NCBI GenBank assembly: GCA_003024985.2
Contig: PXIH01S0003166.1
Direction: 5' to 3' (one strand)
DNA from: Euperipatoides rowelli
Lineage: Eukaryota > Onychophora > Udeonychophora > Euonychophora > Peripatopsidae
Length of the DNA: 15,932 nucleotides
Under the pieces are notes generated by a model. It saw nothing but the letters and a program-made list of their open reading frames with translations, was not told where the DNA came from and did no database searches. The stretch's first letter is position 1, and the number at the start of each line of letters is the position of its first letter. The translations under genes were made by a program, and so were the position numbers. Shown one piece after another: positions 1 to 6,943 of the stretch.

Positions 1-1735
1 TGATCAGACATTAAAAAATAGAATTTCAGTAGATTCTAATTATTTGTTCAAGCATTATAATAATGTAAAAAAGAAGAGAGCTGACAATATAGATTATCTA
101 TTGGTTGATGATAAAGTAATGAGTGATAAACTTGATATTGCAAATGAGTTTTCTAGATTTTATGGTGATATGGCTTTAAGGGTGGATGAACTGGAGACTT
201 TTAATGATGTTGAAAAAGAAAATTTGATATTTTTAGAGGAAAATACTGTTTTAAGAGTTATAAATGAATCAAAGACAGTGCTTACATTAGGAACTGATGG
301 GATTCCGAGTTTCATTATATGTTTATTTGCATGTTTTTAAATTGGTCTTTGAAGTTCAGTGGTTCTATTCCCACATCATGGAAATAATAATTTATTACTC
401 CTTTGTTCAAGGGTGGGAATACAGTATATCAAACGTAAATAGTTATAGGCCGATCAGAATTACTAATACAATTTCAAAAATTGTAGAAAAAGTAATCTTG
501 AGGATTTTAAAACCTAAATTAGAAAATTATTTTACTATTAACCAACATGGTTTTTTTATCTGGTCGTTCATGTGAGTCATGTTTGCTTGACTGCATGAAC
601 AAATGGACCAAGATTAGAGATGATGGACATAGGATTGGGATTGTTTATTTTGATTTAACAAAGGCTTTTGACATGGTGCCTATAGATTTATTATTAGGAA
701 AATTATTTTCATGTGGCATTGATGTAAAAATAATTAATTGGTTGGGTTCATTTTTGTTTTTTCGACCATCATGGGTCAAAATTAACGATGTTAAATCCTC
801 AAAGTTTTTTAGCTGCTCAGGAGTCCCACAGAGTGCGGTTATTTCTTCATTTTTATTTAATTTCTACGTGGCAGATGTTCATCTTTTAAATATTCAGAAC
901 ATAGTTAGGTACACAGATGATTTTAAAATATTTTGCATATTGGAATCTGCACTTGATGTAATAAAGTTGCAAGATGAAATAAACATTTTTATAATTGGAT
1001 CAAAATTAATGGGCTATTATTAAATATAAACAAATGTAAATTCATGTTACTGGGCAGTAAAAAGATAGATTGTGATATATTCATTGAAAATGTNAAAATA
1101 GAGATGGTTCGTTTTCATAAAGATCTTGGCGTCATGTTTGACGACAGGCTCACTTTTTCACATAATATTGATTTCGTGATTTCTAATTTGTATAGAAATT
1201 TTTATATGGCAAGTAGCGTCATCTTTGTTTTATCTTTGGATGTTTTTGTTATTATATATAAAAGTTTTCTACAACCAAGGATTGACTATTGTAGTTCAGT
1301 TTGTTCAATGGTCAATATTACTGATAAGAGAAAATTAAATAGATATTTGAGATGTATTTCAAAAAAGGCAATTGAACTAACTACACGTTAGATTATTCAG
1401 CAAGATTAAAGATATTAAGAAAATTTGGTATTTTAACCCCTGTACAAAGACTAATGAGGGGTGACCTGATTTTTGTTTTTAAAAAGGTTGTGATTGAACA
1501 TAATTTCATGAATTTGTTTCTTTTGTCTCCTGCGTCCCAGACTCGTGGACATGAATTTAAATTAATAAGAGAAATAAACAAAGGTAGGAAGAGATATAGT
1601 TTTATTTCAAATAGAATTGTTAATATGTGGAATTCTATTCCTGAGTCGGTTATTTTATCTTCATCTATAAATTCATTGAAAAATGCCTTAGACTTATTTT
1701 TGAAAGATAATATGTATTTTAATAGTTTGGTGTAA
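1..1735 (+). mobile_element. LINE A: decayed non-LTR retrotransposon, reverse transcriptase to 3' end
   Basis: Remnant of a non-LTR retrotransposon whose reverse transcriptase once copied its RNA into nicked chromosomal DNA. Reading across frames, the order is: RT N-terminus (GTDGIPS near 292), NSYRPI (about 441), the QHGF/GRS block (about 545-570), motif A FDLTKAFD (649-672), a degraded motif B SGVPQ (817-831), and the catalytic YTDD (910-921). The thumb follows (NINKCKFMLLG, DLGVMFDDRLTF, FLQPRIDYC), then a C-terminal tail with the usual WNSIPESV block near 1627. The stop is at 1733. This order fits the CR1/L2/Jockey group; the clade is unresolved. The frame changes near 300-340, 550 (an extra T in a T7 run), 1017 and 1385, so it is a pseudogene. 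The element extends left of the window, and base 1094 is N. Confidence 0.92.
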
Positions 1736-1749
1736 AAGTCTTGCGACTT
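1736..1749 (+). other. 3' stem-loop of LINE A
   Basis: AAGTC-TTGC-GACTT, a 5-bp stem with a 4-nt loop directly after the LINE A stop codon. LINE B and LINE C carry hairpins beginning with the same AAGTC near their 3' ends, so this may be the RNA structure their reverse transcriptase recognises. That role is inferred. No AAATAAATA tail follows here, unlike in the other two copies. Confidence 0.45.
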
Positions 1750-2331
1750 ATCACCTTTTTTGTTTTTTGCTCTCTCATCTAACTAACTCTAAAACCACAA
1801 TTTATTCTTGAAAACACGATCAGGGGTTGTAGAAAATTTATGAGTTTTTTATTAAGTTTTGGTAAAAATTTTGGTCATTAGCTACATTATGTTCAATGAA
1901 TGCCACAAGCATCATTCTCAAAATAGTACTTTATATACAGTATATACTGTATATAACATAATAGTTAAGCATAATTATACTACTATGTACACCAAGTAGT
2001 GTGAAGGGGCAAAACTGGCTAAAAGTTGATTAAAACTAATTTCAATTTGCAAATAAACTATAAGTAATTAAAATACAGATACCGGTACACAAATAAACCA
2101 AATTATTTTTTTTTCAAAATTGTATTTTAATATAAGCTTAAATGTCAATTGAAAATATAATTTTGGCTAATTACAGTATATGTACAGCATACAGGTATAT
2201 TCACAAGAAATTTCTACATTTTAAATTATATAGTTTTTATGTTTTCTATAATGAAAAAAAAAAAAAAAATAATAATTTTTGTTTTTGCATAGTAATCTAT
2301 TAAAACCATTTGGGGCATGGCAATAATACTT
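1750..2331 (-). other. 3' flank and probable 3' UTR of SPC24
   Basis: No coding sequence is seen. It lies directly downstream of the SPC24 stop. In the minus direction there is an ATTAAA at 2126-2131 and an AATAAA at 1801-1806; either could be the poly(A) signal, and the sequence alone cannot choose. It also holds a 26-bp palindrome (1931-1956), an ACCGGTA word near 2082 and long A/T runs. Confidence 0.4.
1931..1956. repeat. 26-bp perfect palindrome
   Basis: The sequence TTATATACAGTAT and its exact reverse complement abut, giving a 26-nt palindrome built from TACAGTA/TACTGTA words. It lies downstream of SPC24. No known binding site is recognised; it could be a chance product of TA-rich sequence or a former mobile-element end. 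Confidence 0.8.
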
Positions 2332-2438
2332 TTACCAAGAGGTATCCATAAGATCCCATAAATAATTAGTTATAAAAAACTGAGAATTCTTCTGGCTATT
2401 TAAAGAAAATGGTTTCACATCATTTTTTAAACAGATAT
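2332..2438 (-). CDS. SPC24: SPC24 last coding exon (C-terminal end of the globular domain)
   Basis: Terminal exon of the kinetochore protein Spc24. It starts after the acceptor TTTTTACAG (AG at 2439-2440) and stops at TAA 2332-2334. The first two bases complete a phase-1 codon, after which it reads YICLKNDVKPFSLN and ends FFITNYLWDLMDTSW before the stop. Vertebrate Spc24 ends with a closely similar FISDYLW-type block, and position, spacing and terminal Trp all agree. In the family this segment closes the small RWD-like globular domain that, with Spc25, binds the CENP-T and Mis12 receptors at the inner kinetochore. The phase matches the 4994-5070 exon exactly. The intron before it has U12-type signals. 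I am very sure of the identity. Confidence 0.93.
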
Positions 2439-2448
2439 CTGTAAAAAT

Positions 2449-2457
2449 GTTAAAGAA
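2449..2457 (-). promoter_or_regulatory. U12-type branch site of the last SPC24 intron
   Basis: On the minus strand this reads TTCTTTAAC, an 8/9 match to the U12 branch consensus TTCCTTAAC. The last A of the AAC is 11 nt from the end of the intron, inside the tight window typical of U12 introns, and no long pyrimidine tract lies between. Confidence 0.75.
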
Positions 2458-2917
2458 CTGTGGTATAATCACAAAAAAAAAATTATAGAAACAAAATGAA
2501 AATTATTTTGATAAATTTCAAAATTATTAACCTACAGTAATACTACAAAAACCCACTTGTGCGAGTCAGAAATATGAGTAAAAAGGAAAAATAAGTAAAT
2601 TTGTTATTGTACAAAACTCCTACCCCACCTTCCATGAAGTGAGATCATGTTATTTTGAAATTGTATTTCATTTAGAACCTATTTTAATAAAGCAAAAACT
2701 ATTTAATTTAAACGAGTGTTGCATGTAAAAATGCTAAACTTTTAGCCATTATTTTCAAATGCTTTATTAATTAANATCACAATGAATATTACAATTACAC
2801 AGTACAATATAGCTCACAAGAAGATATGCTGTAGGACTATAACATATCAAATTAGGAGTCTACCATATTAGCAAATGCAACAAGTATTTTGTATGAGATA
2901 GGCTTAAATTAATTGAT

Positions 2918-3530
2918 TTAAAGGTTAAATGTAACAATTTTTTTATTATTGATTTTCAAAGATAATTACTAAAAAAAAATCCAACTGGGAAAAAATAATT
3001 TAAAATGCTAAAAAAAAAGTTATTTAAAGATAAAATTAAGACTATTGCTATCCTCAGTCTGAGATTACAAAATGAAACTTTCATATATTTTTTGGGTTCG
3101 AGATTAATTTGATGACGAAACAGTCTCTACATCTGTTTTCTTTGTAATGATTTAACATGTAAATAGAGGTATTTTCAATCTGTATTAAAAGTCATTTTGA
3201 TTTTTAAAAAAAACAAAATGGATCATAATAGTATAAAGTATGAATTTGATTAAGATTTTTTACAAGTTATTAGTCCATATAATTTCCATCTTTAATCTGA
3301 CAAAGATAGACAATATTCTATAGTTAAGTATAGCAAGCTGTATTCATTTCTAGTTTGACATCACAAAATATCTCCCTTGGTGTATACAGTGGACAATGTT
3401 GTTTTAAGGGGGAGCAGCTAAAGCCAATTATTTCAAAAATTGAATTGTAAATAACTATTTTTTTTTTAGTAAAAATCTTTGAAAATCAATTAATAAAAAA
3501 TTTAAAAAATCTGTTACATTTGACCTTTAA
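2918..3530. mobile_element. MITE with TTAA target duplication (piggyBac-like)
   Basis: The terminal inverted repeats read AGGTTAAATGTAACA at the left (from 2922) and AGGTCAAATGTAACA inward from 3526. Each end is flanked by TTAA (2918-2921, 3527-3530), the target site of piggyBac-superfamily transposases. The similarity continues inward about 70-80 nt, including a shared TTGATTTTCAAAGAT and ACTAAAAAAAAA on both arms. The interior has no transposase reading frame, so it is a non-autonomous element of about 605 bp. It sits inside the U12-type intron of SPC24. The superfamily rests on the TTAA alone. Confidence 0.8.
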
Positions 3531-3979
3531 TACTTTAACTACACCCACTAGATTAAATTAAAATGATTTACTTGAAGGACTTCTGTTTACAATATGTTCT
3601 CTTGAAAATAGACAAGTCTTTAAAACTATAATGTACTTTTGAAAATCTAATTTTGTTTGCAGATTTTGTTATTGCCAAGTTTGATTTGTTTCCAAATATA
3701 ATAAAAGTATAACTTGAAATAGCCTATTAATTAAACATTATTTAGACAAATTACCCTTAATTTTTAGAGAGCATAGTGTTCATATGCTGTATATAAAAAA
3801 CAAAATCATAAAAAATGTGGAACATGTTGCATGTATAAAAAAATGGTTGCTAATAAAATCTGCTAATTTCTAAATCTTAGGGATTTTTCTCACATTTTAT
3901 AAAAAAAAATGAATATTTTTTTTGTATTAATCTGTACACTTTACTAGATATTTAGCCATCTTTTACTGAAGCTGTCACT

Positions 3980-4642
3980 GGCTACGTTTTTTAAAAATCT
4001 CCGAGTTCTCGGACAACTATAGAGAACGCTCTGGATCTGGAGAAGTCGGATTTTAAAAAAATCGGAGTCTCTATTGCGGATATTTTAATAATCTCTACGA
4101 ACTCGAACTACCCACAATGCATTGTAACACAATCAAAATCCAAAATGGATGAAAATAAACTTTATTGAAATTTACAATGTGTCATATATGATATAACTGG
4201 TCTAGCCTTTGTCTAGGCACTACTTCCTCTCATAATTTTATTTTAACTATATGACATCTTTTATAACAGCGACGACTATTTTTTAAATGGTGAAAAATGA
4301 ATTGTTTCCATTCAATGATATAGCAATAGCTACTGATGTCTTGGCGGCACAGATAACAAAGCATGATTTCTTTAAAATGTTTAACCCAGACATCACATGT
4401 ACGAATGCCTTACGGTCGTTTTTTTCTGGCTGACAATAGACCTTTAAAATAAACTTCAGATGATAGTTTAGCTAAATTTAGGCTTTTAACGGGTTTTTAT
4501 TTACTGTCCAATTTTTCTACTTTCCTCTCCATCTTTAATTTCTCTGTTAGCATATTTTAATAATCTCGGACTCTGTCACAATCTGTTTATATTCTGTTTG
4601 TTTCTCGAAGCTCAAACTTGGAGATTTTTAAAAAACGTAGCC
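3980..4642. mobile_element. 663-bp TIR element (MITE) with 23-bp perfect terminal repeats
   Basis: The ends are perfect 23-nt inverted repeats beginning GGCTACGTTTTTTAAAAA and ending ATCTCC. The interior is less AT-rich than its surroundings, has no transposase frame, and carries a 16-nt direct repeat ATATTTTAATAATCTC near each end (4080-4095 and 4552-4567). Target duplications are not clear: the flanks CTGTCACT and TTGTAACC agree at 5 of 8 positions, which is not convincing, so no superfamily is given. It contains a CTACCCACAATGCATTGTA motif (see that entry). Like the TTAA MITE, it lies in the U12-type intron of SPC24. Confidence 0.85.
4108..4126 (+). promoter_or_regulatory. ZNF143/Staf-like motif inside the TIR element
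   Basis: CTACCCACAATGCATTGT closely resembles the ZNF143/Staf binding site (core CCCAnAATGCA). A CAAAATGGAT about 15 nt downstream is loosely YY1-like. The match is seen in sequence; any binding or activity is inference. It may simply be a conserved part of the transposable element. Confidence 0.4.
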
Positions 4643-4984
4643 TTTGTAACCTGAAACATACCTAAAGGATGATTTATATGAGGTTTGTCTAGTGTGGTAA
4701 GGTTTTTAGTAAGGCATCCTCACGATTAGCTGGGTTTAGGAATCCAAGCTTTTCTGTAGTAGATGAGCTCTGATTCCTAAAGTAGAAAAATGTAAGAATT
4801 TAAATGATCATGTAAATGATGACCTATAAAGCTTTTTTGACACTCCCCCCCCCCTACATGTGTATGGACTTGTCTAAAAGATGATTTGCTGCAAAATTAT
4901 AATTATTTTGCATTAGTGTTTATTTTTCTATGTACCTTATATTGAGTAAAAATAAAATCAATAAACAATGAAATGATTGAATAC

Positions 4985-4993
4985 AAAGGATAC
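4985..4993 (-). promoter_or_regulatory. U12-type 5' splice site GTATCCTTT
   Basis: The donor of the last SPC24 intron reads GTATCCTTT, identical to the U12-dependent GT-AG consensus and a poor fit to the major U2 donor (GTRAGT). It falls exactly where the reading frame needs the exon to end (VKG plus one base). Confidence 0.88.
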
Positions 4994-5070
4994 AGCCTTT
5001 AACTTCTTCAGTTGGGCAATCATACTGCCAACGAATTCCACTAATCCTAGTGTAGAGATTGACATCATGC
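4994..5070 (-). CDS. SPC24: SPC24 exon (globular domain core)
   Basis: This 77-nt exon follows the acceptor CTATTTTTCAG (AG at 5071-5072). After one base completing a phase-2 codon it reads HDVNLYTRISGIRWQYDC, then PTEEVKG plus one base. This is the most diagnostic Spc24 block: human Spc24 has LYHQVSKIEWDYEC followed by VKG at the same place. In the family this segment forms the first helix and strand of the C-terminal RWD-like fold that pairs with Spc25. An overlapping frame in the same exon looks open but has no family match. The downstream donor is U12 type. Base composition is a little less AT-rich than the flanking introns. Confidence 0.93.
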
Positions 5071-5389
5071 CTGAAAAATAGATAAAGGTCAAACAATTAC
5101 ACATATACATTATAATGTCAAACAAAAAAAATCCACATATCAAAAAGATTGAGTTAATTCAATGAAAAACAATTATTACAATCATTACTAGATTCTCATA
5201 AAGTTTGCAGTATTCGAATTAGATGCTGATTTTTTTGAATTGTACAGATTTTTAGATACAGTATACTGCCCAAGATTCTGTGTATCTTCACATGGTATTT
5301 GCCTTAAACACAAATGCAGTGTTACAATTCAGATTTTCTTTAGGCTAATTAAGCTTTCAAAAGTTATTTGTATTATTCTTGTCAAATAC

Positions 5390-5493
5390 ACTTGATCTGT
5401 ACTCCTGTAAAACAGTAGTGAAACTACAGTATCTTCATCTATTGTATATACTTTTTTTTTGTTAACCATGATATAATTATCCACTTGATGCTT
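5390..5493 (-). CDS. SPC24: SPC24 linker exon, borders unresolved
   Basis: The core at 5414-5439 reads DEDTVVSLL, matching the DEDTTV-type linker that joins coiled coil to globular domain in vertebrate Spc24, and it lies in the right order between its neighbours. The borders are uncertain. The obvious acceptor (AG at 5439-5440) leaves two bases before GAA and would need a phase-1 donor, which the preceding exon lacks. The phase-0 donor at 5901 fits an acceptor ending at 5494 (or 5491), which adds about 18 residues including a KKK run. On the 3' side the phase-2 donor could be at 5413 (weak GTTTTA) or at 5389 (GTATTT). An indel, a rare GT-AC junction or a missing micro-exon is also possible. 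Confidence 0.55.
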
Positions 5494-5901
5494 CTATCTA
5501 TTGAGAAATATTTCTACAACTATATTTTTTTGTGGGAAGGTGAGCAGAATAGGTGCTAGATTATTAAAGCTTGCATTTTGAAAGGAAGAGGGTAATTTTG
5601 TATTATTGTTTTTCCTTTATTCTTTTGAGGGAAGAAAAAGTTATGTTTAGAGAAAGGAGAGGAAAGATGGAAAAAAAAAAGATAAAACGTCAAATTATCG
5701 TGCAGATACAGTATTAATGTACAAACTTATATCCTATACATTTGTTTCTAAAAAAATCTGAATTTAAACTATTAATATTGCAATAAAAAATATCCTGACA
5801 ATGTTTAACTTATTGCTTTAGTTGCTTAGAGCAAATAGTAAAAAAAAAAAAAAAAAGATAAATTAAGAAAAAAAAAATATCAATTACTTTGTCTTCAGGA
5901 C

Positions 5902-5992
5902 CTTATCAGCAGATTGTTTCTTCATATCAGTTTTCTTTTCTTCAAGTTGTTTCATCTCATCTTGTTTCTTGGACAAGGACTCTTTTAAACAT
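5902..5992 (-). CDS. SPC24: SPC24 exon (end of coiled coil)
   Basis: One base completes a Lys codon, then 30 codons begin CLKESLSKKQDEMKQLEEKK and finish TDMKKQSADK. Charge and heptad spacing are coiled-coil-like. The LKESL block matches LKASL of human Spc24, and the 24 residues from there to the exon end equal the human distance to DEDT. The only acceptor that keeps phase is TAC followed by A (AC at 5993-5994), as expected for an AT-AC intron. The donor used here is AAG/GTCCTG at 5901; a better-looking GTAATT at 5887 would add four codons and change phase. A stop (TAA 5884-5886) follows if neither is used. Confidence 0.85.
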
Positions 5993-6328
5993 GTATATAT
6001 TTATTCAATAAGAATGCAAACACTAAAATAATTTGAATGTTTTATGCCAGTGTTTATATTAAATCTATAATACATTTTTAATGTAACGCACCATAATCCT
6101 TTCCCACAAGTTAAAGATCGATCAGGTAGGCTACTGCAAGTCCAGAAACTTTGATATTAAAAAAGCATCAAATTTTAACTCTTAACTGTTCCATATGCTT
6201 GATACCACCACTATATTTTAACTTTCAATGCTGTACCTTTTATATTTTTATCATGTTGTTTGCATTGGTAGCATATTTTTTTTAAAAAAGTAACATAGTC
6301 TTACTATTGGAAATGTTAAAAAATGTAT

Positions 6329-6370
6329 GGAAGAATATTTTTTCTCACTTTAGAAAAAAAATATTCTTCC
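6329..6370. repeat. Near-perfect inverted repeat / hairpin
   Basis: GGAAGAATATTTTTTCT is followed after 6 nt by its reverse complement with two extra A bases (AGAAAAAAAATATTCTTCC), giving a stem of about 17 bp. It sits inside the AT-AC intron of SPC24. It may be a small foldback element or part of an older MITE; no target duplication is evident. Confidence 0.75.
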
Positions 6371-6789
6371 CACAAATGATAAAAATTAAAGGCAGTCAAT
6401 AATAATATTCATTGTTTAAACAAATAATCAATGTAATAAAAAAAATTCCCACTGTATTAAAAATGATTGCTATATCCTGTATATTGTTAATTCAAACAAC
6501 ATTCAATGCATGTGAAACATAAGTTTCAAATGCAAGCTCTTTGATACTTATCCGAAATGTTCAAAAATAATTTTCTTTGGTGAACAAAACTATAGACCCC
6601 ACATTAGTTATGGTCAAAATATAGCTTTGTTTTAGTTTTTTAATTTTAATTATCAAAATACATAAGTGATTTACAGTGTACATGTTTTAAATGTAAATAA
6701 TAGTTTTTTTTAACTTAATTTTTAAAATACAGCCTACATTGGACTAGTTTAAAAGTTGTAATTATTAGATAGTATAAAGTCAGACATTT

Positions 6790-6798
6790 AAAGGATAT
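6790..6798 (-). promoter_or_regulatory. U12 AT-AC 5' splice site ATATCCTTT
   Basis: Read on the minus strand, the bases after GAATGCAA are ATATCCTTT, identical to the consensus for U12 AT-AC introns. The exon frame (ETEC plus two bases) joins in phase to the next exon when this site is used. Confidence 0.88.
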
Positions 6799-6943
6799 TT
6801 GCATTCGGTTTCAACCAACTGTTTTTGTTCTTCCACTTTACTAATCTCTTTCTGTACAAGATTCAATTTCAATTGTGATTCATGTAATTCTGTTTCAGTA
6901 GCTGATATTTCATGCTCTTGTTCCGCCTTGATAGCCATTAATG
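6799..6943 (-). CDS. SPC24: SPC24 exon (coiled coil)
   Basis: The exon lies between the acceptor TTTTTTTTCATATAG (AG at 6944-6945) and the ATATCCTTT donor. Two bases complete a Ser codon (T/CA) with the previous exon, then 47 codons begin LMAIKAEQEHEISATETELH and end EEQKQLVETEC. The segment is rich in Glu, Lys and Gln with regular Leu/Ile/Val spacing, as expected for the coiled coil by which Spc24 pairs with Spc25 in the stalk of the NDC80 complex. Phase joins cleanly on both sides. Coiled-coil similarity alone would be weak; the identity comes from its place between diagnostic exons. Confidence 0.88.

Larger units (their letters stand above)
2439..4993 (-). other. SPC24 last intron: U12-type, GT-AG, phase 1, with two MITEs
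   Basis: The intron runs from the donor GTATCCTTT to the acceptor ACAG. The donor is a perfect match to the minor-spliceosome GT-AG consensus. TTCTTTAAC lies 11 nt from the 3' splice site and differs from the U12 branch consensus TTCCTTAAC by one base; the spacing is typical of U12 introns. At 2555 nt it is the longest of the coding introns. It contains a TTAA-flanked MITE (2918-3530), a TIR element (3980-4642), a C10 tract (4845-4854) and one N (2775). No other gene is seen inside. Confidence 0.85.
5993..6798 (-). other. SPC24 intron with AT-AC ends (U12-type), phase 2
   Basis: This 806-nt intron starts ATATCCTTT, a perfect U12 AT-AC donor, and ends TATAC. No GT donor is available in a suitable frame in this part of the upstream exon, and AC is the only 3' end that restores the phase (TGC AA + A TGT TTA). 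The branch site is degenerate: TTATTGAAT, about 10 nt from the end, is the best candidate. The intron contains a long hairpin (6329-6370) and otherwise only A/T-rich sequence with no gene. Confidence 0.82.

Noticed and set aside
1393-1581. 62-codon minus-strand frame
   Set aside because: Antisense to the LINE A C-terminal region, which is clearly coding-derived on the plus strand.
1780-1830. KLWF-stop stretch on the minus strand as a candidate SPC24 C-terminus
   Set aside because: No match to the conserved YLW block; the correct terminal exon was found at 2332-2438 in the right phase.
4958-5143. 61-codon minus-strand frame containing STLGLVEFVGSMIAQLKKL
   Set aside because: It is the wrong frame of an SPC24 exon; the neighbouring frame gives the conserved HDVNLYTRISGIRWQYDC with matching splice phases.
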